Source: Bacteroidota bacterium
GTDB taxonomy: Bacteria; Bacteroidota; Bacteroidia; 2-12-FULL-35-15
Reading direction: 5' to 3'
Assembly (NCBI GenBank): GCA_025363555.1
Contig: JANYDQ010000324.1
Coordinates: 1 to 43,175 of the forward strand
DNA length: 43,175 nucleotides
Shown: piece by piece, positions 25,108-33,647 of the stretch
Position numbering within the stretch: the first letter of the stretch is position 1
Layout of the letters: the number at the start of each line of letters is the position of its first letter
Translations under genes and position numbers: made by a program
The notes under the pieces: generated by a model
Databases searched by the model: none
What the model saw: only the letters and a program-made list of their open reading frames with translations
Told to the model about the DNA's origin: nothing

Positions 25108-27990
25108 ATGAACCGCATTTACTTACTTTTATTTATTCTCTTCAGTTCTTCTGTCATTGCCCAAAATGGCGAAATTAAAGGCACTGTAAAAGACCCTGCC
25201 ACAGGCGAAACTATTGTGGGTGCATCCGTAATGTATGCCAAAGGCAAGGGAGCAGTAACGGACATTAATGGAAATTTTTCTATAAAAATAGATTCCGCAG
25301 GAGAATACACCCTTACTATTTCCTATGTAGGATATGGTGTTCAGACACAAAAGGTAAAAGTGGCTAATAAACCTGTGGTGGTTAATTTCGATTTAAAATC
25401 AAGTTCTTTGGAAGAAGTAGAGGTGGTGGCTGATGTAGCCCGCACCCGCGAAACACCTATTGCATTCTCCAATGTATCGTCAAAACAAATTGAAGAAGAG
25501 CTTGGAGCGCGCGATTTGCCAATGATTTTAAATTCCACTCCGGGTGTATATGCTACCGAGCAGGGCGGAGGAACAGGAGATGCACGGGTTAATGTGAGAG
25601 GGTTTGAGCAAAATACTGTAGCAGTTATGGTGGATGGGGTGCCTGTCAATGATATGGAAAATGGTAATGTGTTTTGGAGTAACTGGTCAGGCTTAAAAGA
25701 CATTACCCGTTCCATTCAAATTCAGCGGGGACTTGGGGCATCTAAGTTATCTATTCCTTCCGTAGGCGGAACCATAAATATTATTACCAAAGGCATTGAC
25801 GAGAAAAGAAGTGCGTTTATTAAACAGGAAGTAAATGATTTCGGGTTATACAAAACAGGTTTCGGGTTTAATTCAGGACAGTTGAAAGGGGGATGGGGAT
25901 TTACTGTTGGAGGTTTTCGTCAATATGGTAATGGCTGGGCTGACGGAACTTATTCGGACGAGTGGGCGTATGTAGCCAAAGTACAAAAACGTTTCAAAAA
26001 GCATTTATTCACTATAAGTGTTAATGGTACTCCTCAATCGCATGGAATGCGTTATTCTTACCTGCCTATTGCTGTTTACAATAAGTCATTTGCCGAAAAA
26101 TTAGGTATTAATACTGATGTGGCTTATGCTACTTCTACCTACACCACCCCGGCAATTGGCGAAAGAGGCATGAGGTATAATCCCGATTGGGGAACTATTA
26201 CAGGAGATGGAGGTACAAGCGAAGGCAAGCCCGGCTTTTTATCCAAGCCAAATCATGGAAGCACTTTCAATAACTCTGTAAATTATTATAACAAACCTGC
26301 ATTTAATCTTTCTCACTTTTGGACACCCAATGATAAGCTTACTGTAAGCACGATATTGTATCTTTCCATTGGTACTGGCGGACGAACAGGATTGAAAGTT
26401 CCAATTGCACCATTATATAACACCACGGGATTATTAAATGTTCAGCAATATTATGATGATAATGCTACTTCTTTTACAACTCAATACAGCACTACAGAGC
26501 ATTCTGCAAAAAATTATCTGTCCATGATTCATAACGACCATTTTTGGTACGGAGGGCTTTCGTCATGGAATTATAAAGTAAATAAAAACCTTTCCGCATT
26601 TATTGGTATCGATGCCAGGTATTACCAGGGCAAGCATTACCAGTCGGTATATAATTTAATGGGTGCCGACTACGCCACCGATATAAAAGATTACAACCAA
26701 CCAAGTGCCTTGTATCAGGGCGACCCAAACAGTAAGTATGCCATGAAGCGAATTGGTGATAAAGTAAGTTATTACAACGGCTCAAAAGTTTTATGGGGTG
26801 GATTGTTTGCCCAGGTTGAATATAAAAAAGATAAATGGACTGCCTTTATCACTGCCAGTATAGCTGATAAAGGATATCAGCGAATAGATTATTTTGCCAG
26901 AAAAGATTTACTGATTCCCGGAAATAACTATGCTCAGGTAATTGGCTGGGGTGATGATTTTTATTACAACGGGTCGCAACATCTTATTGCTTCTGCAAAA
27001 AACCATGATGTGGTGGCTGTTCATGGCGACACCACATTTGTTGGAAACAAATACATTTTGAACGCTACCAAATACAATAGTGATTCTCCGGAAGCCAAAA
27101 CTGCTACTACCGATTTTAAATGGTTTTTGGGATATACTGTTAAAGGAGGCACCAACTATAATATTAACGACCATCATAATGTATTTATTAATTTGGGGTA
27201 TATGAACATGGCTCCGGCATTCAATAATGTGTTCGACAACAGTAATCATTTATATTTAAACGTAAAAAACCAGTTGGTTTACGCCATTGAAGCAGGTTAT
27301 GGATTAAAGCATCAGAAAGTTGCAGCCAATATTAATTTGTATTATACTATTTGGAACAATAAACCGTTTAGCGGAGTCTCTCCCGATGGAACAAGTTATA
27401 ATATCAACGGGTTAAACGCTTTGCATAAAGGAGTAGAATTGGATTTTATTTATAAACTTATGAAAAATCTGGTTGTAGATGGAATTGTTTCCATCGGAGA
27501 CTGGAAAACTACTTCCGGTTCAAAATCATACATCACCGACCAAAACGGACGAACAGTGGATAGTGTGGATTTCAGCGCAAAAAATGTGCATGTGGGCAAT
27601 GCTGCACAAATACAATATGGAGGAAGTATTAAATATACCGTTATTAAAGGGTTGTATATCAAACCCCGCTTTACTTATTTTGCAAAAAATTATGCCAACT
27701 TCGACCCTAAGTTTTTGGTTAGAAGTGTTAATGCTACTACCGGAGCAGTTACGGACAACAGAGACAGAGATTCATGGAAAATGCCCAACTACGGATTGTT
27801 AGATATGTTTATCGGCTATGGGTTCAAAGTATGGAAAATGCAGTTAGATGCAAGTGCAGGAGTACTGAATGCCTTAAACACTATCTATATTTCGGATGCA
27901 AAAAATGCCGGCAACTTTGATGCTGCTTCCGCAAATGTATATATGGGGCTCGGCAGAAGAATTACCGCTTCGCTGAAAATTGGGTTTTAA
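25108..27990 (+). CDS. TonB-dependent outer-membrane receptor
   Basis: The 960-residue outer-membrane transporter is energised by TonB. It has a signal peptide (about 1-18), a carboxypeptidase-regulatory-like beta domain (about 20-105, with GEIKGTVKDPATGE), a plug domain (about 115-225, including VNVRGFEQNTVAVMVDGVPV and GGTINIITKG) and a 22-strand barrel to a C-terminal Phe. This N-terminal domain is the Bacteroidota (SusC-like) form, but no SusD-type lipoprotein gene follows, so it is not a classical Sus pair. The ligand is unknown. Its neighbours are T9SS-exported proteins, including an endonuclease, so a nutrient linked to them is possible. Confidence 0.92.
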   Translation: MNRIYLLLFILFSSSVIAQNGEIKGTVKDPATGETIVGASVMYAKGKGAVTDINGNFSIKIDSAGEYTLTISYVGYGVQTQKVKVANKPVVVNFDLKSSSLEEVEVVADVARTRETPIAFSNVSSKQIEEELGARDLPMILNSTPGVYATEQGGGTGDARVNVRGFEQNTVAVMVDGVPVNDMENGNVFWSNWSGLKDITRSIQIQRGLGASKLSIPSVGGTINIITKGIDEKRSAFIKQEVNDFGLYKTGFGFNSGQLKGGWGFTVGGFRQYGNGWADGTYSDEWAYVAKVQKRFKKHLFTISVNGTPQSHGMRYSYLPIAVYNKSFAEKLGINTDVAYATSTYTTPAIGERGMRYNPDWGTITGDGGTSEGKPGFLSKPNHGSTFNNSVNYYNKPAFNLSHFWTPNDKLTVSTILYLSIGTGGRTGLKVPIAPLYNTTGLLNVQQYYDDNATSFTTQYSTTEHSAKNYLSMIHNDHFWYGGLSSWNYKVNKNLSAFIGIDARYYQGKHYQSVYNLMGADYATDIKDYNQPSALYQGDPNSKYAMKRIGDKVSYYNGSKVLWGGLFAQVEYKKDKWTAFITASIADKGYQRIDYFARKDLLIPGNNYAQVIGWGDDFYYNGSQHLIASAKNHDVVAVHGDTTFVGNKYILNATKYNSDSPEAKTATTDFKWFLGYTVKGGTNYNINDHHNVFINLGYMNMAPAFNNVFDNSNHLYLNVKNQLVYAIEAGYGLKHQKVAANINLYYTIWNNKPFSGVSPDGTSYNINGLNALHKGVELDFIYKLMKNLVVDGIVSIGDWKTTSGSKSYITDQNGRTVDSVDFSAKNVHVGNAAQIQYGGSIKYTVIKGLYIKPRFTYFAKNYANFDPKFLVRSVNATTGAVTDNRDRDSWKMPNYGLLDMFIGYGFKVWKMQLDASAGVLNALNTIYISDAKNAGNFDAASANVYMGLGRRITASLKIGF

Positions 27991-28124
27991 GATAAATCAG
28001 ACATTGTTCTTTACACATACCTCACCCCTCTATCCCCTCTCTTTGAAGGAACGAAACGGGGTAATAGGTGAAAATAGCAGTAGTTTATAAGATAGAATTA
28101 TTTATACAAAGCACTTCACGCCCA

Positions 28125-28172
28125 GGCTCCCCTCTCCTTTTTTCAAGGAGAGGGGGCGGGGGTAAGGTCTTA
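28125..28172. repeat. 48-bp palindromic interspersed repeat, copy 1
   Basis: Arms CCCCTCTCC and GGAGAGGGG flank a TTTTTTCAA loop, followed by GCGGGGGTAAGGTCTTA. The second copy (28848-28895) has the same length and 44 of 48 identical bases; two of the differences fall at paired positions and keep the stem. Confidence 0.8.
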
Positions 28173-28234
28173 AAGTAACAAAACAGCATTCGTTCTTTAT
28201 TTCATGGAATATATAGTTTCTAAAACTTAAATTT

Positions 28235-28527
28235 GCAGACCGAACAAGTGGCAAAAGTTTTTCAAAACGTATGTTGACAGACCGAACAAGTGGCAAAAGT
28301 TTTTCAAAACACAGGTTGACAGACCGAACAAGTGGCAAAAGTTTTACAAAACGTATGTTGACAGACCGAACAAGTGGCAAAAGTTTTTCAAAACGTATGT
28401 TGACAGACCGAACAAGTGGCAAAAATTTTTCAAAACCTCGGTTCGCACAAATTACAAGTGGCAAAAATTTTACAAAACATAGGTTGTCCGATAGAACAAG
28501 TGGCAAAAGTTTTATAAGAGGTCACTT
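28235..28527. repeat. Tandem array, seven copies of a 42-bp repeat
   Basis: Units begin at about 28235, 28276, 28318, 28360, 28402, 28444 and 28486. The core ACCGAACAAGTGGCAAAAGT is identical in the first four and decays toward the right end; a further half-related unit follows at 28528-28569. The period is 42, twice the 21-bp period of the other arrays. Units abut directly, so this is not CRISPR. Confidence 0.9.
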
Positions 28528-28576
28528 GTCCGACCTGCGGTTTCATGTTTTTTTTATAAAAGGTCACTTGTCCGTT

Positions 28577-28616
28577 GTGCGGTTTCGTGTTTGGGATTCA
28601 AAACATGAAACCGCAC
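28577..28616. repeat. Strong inverted repeat at the right edge of the 42-bp array
   Basis: GTGCGGTTTCGTGTTT (28577-28592) pairs with AAACATGAAACCGCAC (28601-28616) with one G-T wobble and an 8-base loop. A third, direct copy of the TGCGGTTTCATGTTT sequence sits at about 28536-28550. Confidence 0.7.
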
Positions 28617-28847
28617 CTATGAAAATCAACACTTTACGCATAAATACGCCAAAAATGCAGTAGGAAAGAAAAAAAATAAGAGTAATCCCCTTTTGGCAGC
28701 AGGAAACAAAAGGAGAATTTTTATAAAAAATGAATTTTAAACTATTTTTCCCCTTCGGGAAATAAAAAAAATAGAGAAAAAAAATAAAATAAACGGAACA
28801 GATGAGAAATTTAATACACAATAATTAAATAACATACTTCAGGTACC

Positions 28848-28895
28848 GGCTCCCCTCCCCTTTTTTCAAGGGGAGGGGTCGGGGGTGAGGTCTTA
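28848..28895. repeat. 48-bp palindromic interspersed repeat, copy 2
   Basis: Same structure as 28125-28172, with arms CCCCTCCCC and GGGGAGGGG. It lies 49 bases upstream of the endonuclease gene, so it may be inside that gene's leader. Confidence 0.8.
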
Positions 28896-28944
28896 CAATA
28901 AATAACAATTAACAATTAAACAAAAACAATTAAAAACAAAAACA

Positions 28945-31224
28945 ATGAAAAAAATTACCACCGCAATTCTATTTGTTATTTTAACAAATGTAACCGTGTT
29001 TGCACAGGCAACACTACCATTAACTTGGGCTTTTACAGGCTCCACCATACCCGCTACCGGCTGGACTACTGCCGGAACCGGCTGGGGATACTACACCGGC
29101 TCCGGAAACCCTGCCCCGGCAGGTAAGTTCAACGCCTCGGGAACTTCCTTAACCATTAATTTTAATTCCACTCCCGGAACGCTAACTTACGACATTACCG
29201 GGAACAACCTAAGCAATACCTGGACAGGCGATTTTGAAGTGCAGGAATCTTCCAACAATATTACTTATACTCTTGTGGGCACTGCATACACTACTTTAGC
29301 TAATTTTGGAACTACAGCAGGAACGTATTATCCGAAAACGGCTGCTTTACTTAACTCTACACGTTATGTCCGTTTTAATTTTGTTACTCATTCCATAGGA
29401 AACGTTGGTCTGGATAATATTAATATCGGAACAGGTGTTTCTACAGTTCAGGAAATGAGTGTTAAACACATGGCAACTGTTATTGTTAATGGTGGAACTT
29501 ACACTACATCATCAGCAGTGGGCACACCGTTACCCATTAATTTCACAGTTTATAATTTAGGAACCGTAGGCACACTTAATCTTAACAGCGCAGCCCTGTC
29601 GGGTACTGCCATGGGCGATTACAGCATTACCACTTCATTGCCATTTTCGGTAGCGCCTTCCTCCAATTCTCCATTGGTTATTACGTTTACTCCTTCCGTT
29701 TCCGGAACCCGCAATGCTGTTTTAAGTATTGCTAATAACGATGCTACTGCAAATCCCTACCTTATTAATTTGAACGGAATAGGAGGAACCCTGGCAACCA
29801 TGCCAACAGCACAACCCACAACATTAACTTTTCCGGTTATTAAATCGTATCGTATCATTGCTTCATTTACTGCCGCAGCCGGCACGCCAGACGGGTATCT
29901 TGTATTAAGAAAAACAGGAAGTGCCGTTACTGATATGCCTGTGTCGAGCACTGTTTATCAACGCGGAGATATGATAGGAAGCTCCAAAGTGGTATATTCT
30001 TCAGGCGCCACAGGGTTTATGCCAAACGATTTGAAAGCAAATACACAATACTTTTTTGCTGTATTTCCTTACAACGGTGTAGGTACTTACCGCAATTATC
30101 TTACATCATCTCCTTTGGCAGGAAGTGTAACTACCTCCGGCTCCATGATGTCTGGAGGGTTTTACAGCAGCATTAATACTTCAAGCCCTTCGCTTGTAAC
30201 CGATTTACATACATTGACCAATCCTCATACCATACAATTATATGGCAGTTACGGATTGTTAATGATGAATTATTTATACCAGCGCGACACTACCGGGAAT
30301 ATGCACGTTGCCACTTGTGCTTACAGCGGAGAAAATATAGTGTACAGCGGACTTTTTGATTGGGTTTCCAATAACATGAGCCGCGAACATACCTATTGCC
30401 AAAGCTGGCAGCCAACCGTAAACGACCCTAACTTTATGAATCGCCCGGAGTATAACGATTATCACATGATAACCCCTACTGACCAGACGAATGTAAATGC
30501 AGTAAGAAGTAATTACCCGTTGGGTATTGTTGCTGGTGCTGCTACCTATACTTATCTCGGAGGTAAATTAGGATTGAACGCAGCGGGCAAAACCGTTTGG
30601 GAGCCCCGCGATTCGGACAAAGGAGATGCTGCCCGTTGTATGATGTATCAGTGTATTTGTTACACAGGAGTTGCCTACGCTGGCAACCCTAATACAAATG
30701 TGGTGTATCATGGAAGCTGGGGATTGCCTGCATACATTAGTGCTGCCATCCCTTACGGAGAAGACCAGAATGTATTGAAACTTTGGAACACCATGGACCC
30801 TCCAGATAACTTCGAAATTTCAAGAAATGATTTTGTAGATTCATTGCAGGGAAACCGTAACCCATTTATTGACCATCCTGAATATATTTGTTACATTAAT
30901 TTCGACAGTATGACGTATGATTATAACAATCCCTGCATGGTAACCGGTATTGTTGAACATAATAATAACAATACCGATTTAATTTCTATTGCTCCGAACC
31001 CTAATACCGGAAATTTTGTAATTTATTATTCTTCCGCTAAAAATGAAAAGGTAACGATGAAGTTAATAGATATGCTTGGAAGAATTGTTTATACAGAAGA
31101 AACAAAAGTAAATTCAGGAAACACCCCGGTGGAAATGAATTTACAAAATCTAAGTAAGGGAATTTATTCGTTTGAATTTATTACCGAAAGCGGAAAACAA
31201 ACACAGAAGCTGGTGATACAATAG
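28945..31224 (+). CDS. Secreted endonuclease I family nuclease with T9SS sorting domain
   Basis: The 759-residue extracellular protein has a signal peptide (1-21), an N-terminal region of unclear fold (about 22-165), a beta domain of the choice-of-anchor/ASPM-like type (about 170-280), a fibronectin-III-like domain (about 290-390), the endonuclease I domain (about 400-650) and a type A sorting domain (about 675-759, with APNPNTGNF and LSKGIYSFEF). The nuclease signature EHTYCQSW (near 481-488) and the DYHMITPTDQTNVNAVRSNYP block carry the expected His and metal-site Asn residues of the NucM/EndA-like family. It probably degrades extracellular nucleic acid. Confidence 0.88.
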   Translation: MKKITTAILFVILTNVTVFAQATLPLTWAFTGSTIPATGWTTAGTGWGYYTGSGNPAPAGKFNASGTSLTINFNSTPGTLTYDITGNNLSNTWTGDFEVQESSNNITYTLVGTAYTTLANFGTTAGTYYPKTAALLNSTRYVRFNFVTHSIGNVGLDNINIGTGVSTVQEMSVKHMATVIVNGGTYTTSSAVGTPLPINFTVYNLGTVGTLNLNSAALSGTAMGDYSITTSLPFSVAPSSNSPLVITFTPSVSGTRNAVLSIANNDATANPYLINLNGIGGTLATMPTAQPTTLTFPVIKSYRIIASFTAAAGTPDGYLVLRKTGSAVTDMPVSSTVYQRGDMIGSSKVVYSSGATGFMPNDLKANTQYFFAVFPYNGVGTYRNYLTSSPLAGSVTTSGSMMSGGFYSSINTSSPSLVTDLHTLTNPHTIQLYGSYGLLMMNYLYQRDTTGNMHVATCAYSGENIVYSGLFDWVSNNMSREHTYCQSWQPTVNDPNFMNRPEYNDYHMITPTDQTNVNAVRSNYPLGIVAGAATYTYLGGKLGLNAAGKTVWEPRDSDKGDAARCMMYQCICYTGVAYAGNPNTNVVYHGSWGLPAYISAAIPYGEDQNVLKLWNTMDPPDNFEISRNDFVDSLQGNRNPFIDHPEYICYINFDSMTYDYNNPCMVTGIVEHNNNNTDLISIAPNPNTGNFVIYYSSAKNEKVTMKLIDMLGRIVYTEETKVNSGNTPVEMNLQNLSKGIYSFEFITESGKQTQKLVIQ

Positions 31225-31242
31225 TTGTTGTAAATCTTTTGT

Positions 31243-31277
31243 ACGAAGTCCAAAGTATGCACTACTTTGGACTTTGT
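31243..31277. terminator. Bidirectional terminator between convergent genes
   Basis: Perfect 12-bp arms AAGTCCAAAGTA (31246-31257) and TACTTTGGACTT (31263-31274) with a TGCAC loop; pairing extends three more bases with one wobble. It lies between the convergent endonuclease and alpha/beta-hydrolase genes, 21 bases after one stop and 22 from the other. Confidence 0.75.
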
Positions 31278-31296
31278 AGTTTATAGAAAAGACTCT

Positions 31297-32061
31297 TTAT
31301 TTAACAAAGTTCATTACGGTTTCGAAAAATTCTTTGGGTTTGTCGGCATGTATCCAGTGGCCTGCACCGGGTATGGTTTGGAGTTTGTTTTGGAAAAATA
31401 AATCATCTATCATTGCAACATCATTATCTAAAATATAATTTGATTTTTCACCACGAATAAATAAAGCAGGAATAATATTATTGTGTTTCGAAATTATTTC
31501 TGCGCCAACATTTGCAATGTGTTGGTTGATTGCTTTGAGATTAAACCGCCATGCTAATTCGGATTCTGTTTTCCAATAGAGATTTTTTAATAGAAATTGT
31601 TTTGTGGGGTTATCAGGAATGGATTGAGATAAGATGGTTTCTGTTTCTTTCCTGGTTTTTACAAGATTAAAATCAACAGCATTTAACCCTTCCAGTACTT
31701 TATGATGATGCACAGGATAATATTTAGGAGCAATATCTACCACAATTAATTTATCGAGAAGTTTAGAATGTTGTAATGCAAACTGCATGGCTACCTTTCC
31801 GCCCATGGAATGTCCGAGCAAAATAGTTTTTTGAAGATTATTGTCTTCTATTAATTCTAAAACATCTTCGCTCATTACCTGGTAATTAAAATCATCACTA
31901 TGTGGAGAGAGCCCGTGGTTCCGCAAATCTACGGCATAGACTTCGAAGTTTTGTTCTGCAATTAATTTGGCGTGGGTGGTCCAGTTATCGCCCTGGCCAA
32001 ACAAACCGTGAAGGATAATGAGGGGTGTGCCGCTTCCGTATTTTCTATATGCTAATTTCAT
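31297..32061 (-). CDS. Alpha/beta-hydrolase, YbfF-like esterase
   Basis: The 254-residue cytoplasmic hydrolase has the oxyanion segment HGLFGQGDNW (about 18-27), the nucleophile elbow GHSMGG, a late acidic residue and the closing His in GAGHWIHADKP. The HGLFG...DNW pattern and GHSMGG are typical of the YbfF group, small acyl-ester or acyl-CoA hydrolases. An N-formylkynurenine formamidase role was considered because of the kynurenine genes nearby, but the motif pattern fits YbfF better and the gene is on the opposite strand. Physiological substrate unknown. Confidence 0.8.
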   Translation of the reverse strand: MKLAYRKYGSGTPLIILHGLFGQGDNWTTHAKLIAEQNFEVYAVDLRNHGLSPHSDDFNYQVMSEDVLELIEDNNLQKTILLGHSMGGKVAMQFALQHSKLLDKLIVVDIAPKYYPVHHHKVLEGLNAVDFNLVKTRKETETILSQSIPDNPTKQFLLKNLYWKTESELAWRFNLKAINQHIANVGAEIISKHNNIIPALFIRGEKSNYILDNDVAMIDDLFFQNKLQTIPGAGHWIHADKPKEFFETVMNFVK

Positions 32062-32160
32062 GATTTTATTTTTTACAGCTCTGCTTCCACACTACTTTGA
32101 CAACTTCAGGATGAACATCGTGCGGTTTCACATGGAGCTTGCAGAATGAGTGCATTGGCT

Positions 32161-32886
32161 TTAACTATTTTTTAATTGGCGTAAATAAAGTTGAATGGCA
32201 TTCTCTATTCCGAAATAAATGGCATCGGAAATTAAGGCGTGACCAATGGAGACTTCCTCTAAGCCGGGAATGTGTTTTGAAAAGTAATGAAGGTTTTGGA
32301 GGTTTAAATCGTGCCCAGCATTGATGCCGAGGTTTAATTGCAGTGCTTTGTTTGCTGCTATGATGAAAGGGTGTATGGCTTTTTCTTTATTAGATGGATA
32401 TTGTTTGGCATAGGATTCGGTGTATAATTCTATCCTGTCGGTATTTGTTTCCTTTGCGCCTTCGAGCATTTTTATGTCCGCATCTACGAATATGGAAGTT
32501 CGGATTCCGGCATCTTTAAATTGTGAAATAATATCTTTCAAATAATCTTTATGAGTTACCGTATTCCAGCCATGGTTAGAAGTTATTTGCCCCAACGCAT
32601 CAGGAACAAGAGTAACCTGTGCAGGCTTTATTTTCATTACCAAATCCATAAACTTTTTTTCTTTCGGATTTCCTTCCACATTAAATTCGGTGGTTAGTAA
32701 AGGTTTCAAATCCTCCACATCTTTATACCTAACATGTCGTTCGTCAGGGCGTGGATGCACTGTTATTCCCTGCGCACCATATCGTTCGCAATCGAGGGCA
32801 AATGTGAGGAGGTTGGGAATATTGCCTCCACGAGCATTGCGAAGAGTTGCTATTTTATTAATATTTACACTTAACTTTGTTGCCAT
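32161..32886 (-). CDS. pdxJ: Pyridoxine 5'-phosphate synthase PdxJ
   Basis: Condenses 1-deoxyxylulose 5-phosphate with 3-amino-1-hydroxyacetone 1-phosphate to form pyridoxine 5-phosphate in the DXP-dependent vitamin B6 route. The 241-residue TIM barrel has the family motifs VNINKIATLRNARGG near the N-terminus, ITVHPRPDERHV (catalytic His), TLVPD, and the phosphate-binding GHDLNLQNL and SIGHALISD near the C-terminus. Length is standard. It is divergent from the CBS/ACT gene, sharing a 63-base intergenic region. Confidence 0.95.
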   Translation of the reverse strand: MATKLSVNINKIATLRNARGGNIPNLLTFALDCERYGAQGITVHPRPDERHVRYKDVEDLKPLLTTEFNVEGNPKEKKFMDLVMKIKPAQVTLVPDALGQITSNHGWNTVTHKDYLKDIISQFKDAGIRTSIFVDADIKMLEGAKETNTDRIELYTESYAKQYPSNKEKAIHPFIIAANKALQLNLGINAGHDLNLQNLHYFSKHIPGLEEVSIGHALISDAIYFGIENAIQLYLRQLKNS

Positions 32887-32921
32887 CTTTTTAAAAATAA
32901 AGTGTAAAGCTAAAAAATTTG

Positions 32922-32929
32922 TAAGTTTG
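32922..32929 (+). promoter_or_regulatory. Candidate -7 box for the CBS/ACT-nadK operon
   Basis: TAAGTTTG matches TAnnTTTG and ends 20 bases before the ATG at 32950. No -33 TTG is evident in the short divergent gap. Confidence 0.45.
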
Positions 32930-32949
32930 CAAGTAAATAAAAAAATAAA

Positions 32950-33612
32950 ATGTTAGCAAAAGATATTGTTTCTGATTATATACCACCGTTAAAAGCTACT
33001 GAAAACAGTTTGATAGCGCTTAACTGGATGGAGGAATTTAAGGTGTCGCATTTACCTATTGTAAATAAAAAAGAATACCTGGGGTTGATTTCTGATACGG
33101 AAATTTATGATGCGCAACTGTCGGACGAGCCGTTTACGAAATGTAAGCTTACGCTGATACGTCCGTATGTTCTGGAAAGTCAGCATGTATATGAGGTAAT
33201 AAAAATGATTTCGAACATGAACCTTACCTTGCTGCCGGTGCTGGATGCTGAATTGAATTATGCCGGAGTTATTCCTGCCGGGTCGTTAACCCATATTTTT
33301 TCTACCCTTGCTGCTACACGCGAACCGGGTGGTATTTTAGTTTTGGAAATGAACAACCTGGATTATACCATGACACAAATTGCACAAATTGTGGAAGGAA
33401 ACGATGCCAAAATATTGAGTTGTTATATTAATCATATACCAGATTCCACAAGAATGGAAGTAACCTTAAAACTCAACAGGCAAGACCTGTCGGCAATTAT
33501 TCAAACTTTTAACCGGTATAGTTATAATGTAAAAGCATCGTTTCATCAAAGAGAGTTTGGAGATGATATGCAAAGCAGGTGGGATAATTTTATGAATTAC
33601 CTGAACATGTAA
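32950..33612 (+). CDS. CBS-pair and ACT-like domain protein
   Basis: The 220-residue cytoplasmic protein has two CBS motifs in the first half (about 1-55 and 65-120), which commonly bind adenine nucleotides, and a C-terminal ACT-like regulatory domain (about 125-205). This CBS-ACT architecture resembles AcuB-type proteins. It has no enzyme domain, so it is likely a sensor of a nucleotide or amino acid. NAD kinase starts 35 bases downstream and is probably co-transcribed, so a nucleotide-linked control of NAD(P) metabolism is a possible but unproven role. Confidence 0.75.
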   Translation: MLAKDIVSDYIPPLKATENSLIALNWMEEFKVSHLPIVNKKEYLGLISDTEIYDAQLSDEPFTKCKLTLIRPYVLESQHVYEVIKMISNMNLTLLPVLDAELNYAGVIPAGSLTHIFSTLAATREPGGILVLEMNNLDYTMTQIAQIVEGNDAKILSCYINHIPDSTRMEVTLKLNRQDLSAIIQTFNRYSYNVKASFHQREFGDDMQSRWDNFMNYLNM

Positions 33613-33647
33613 TTTTACATGCAACCGTTTACGAATAATTTCTTTCC

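Larger units (their letters stand above)
27991..28944. other. Large gene-free gap (954 bp) with repeats and palindromes
   Basis: The longest non-coding stretch of the window. It contains two copies of a 48-bp palindromic repeat (28125-28172 and 28848-28895), a 42-bp tandem array (28235-28527), and a strong hairpin (28577-28616). A 130-codon frame at 28271-28663 is simply the 42-bp repeat read in phase and should not be annotated as a gene. Confidence 0.7.

Noticed and set aside
28235-28527. CRISPR array
   Set aside because: The units abut with no unique spacers between conserved repeats, and no cas gene is present.
28271-28663. 130-residue frame rich in LTDRTSGKSF repeats
   Set aside because: It is the 42-bp tandem repeat read in phase (42 is a multiple of 3). 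The opposite strand is equally open, and there is no conserved-looking sequence outside the repeat.
31297-32061. Kynurenine formamidase assignment for the alpha/beta-hydrolase
   Set aside because: The motifs HGLFGQGDNW and GHSMGG fit YbfF-like esterases; there is no formamidase-specific signature and the gene is on the other strand.
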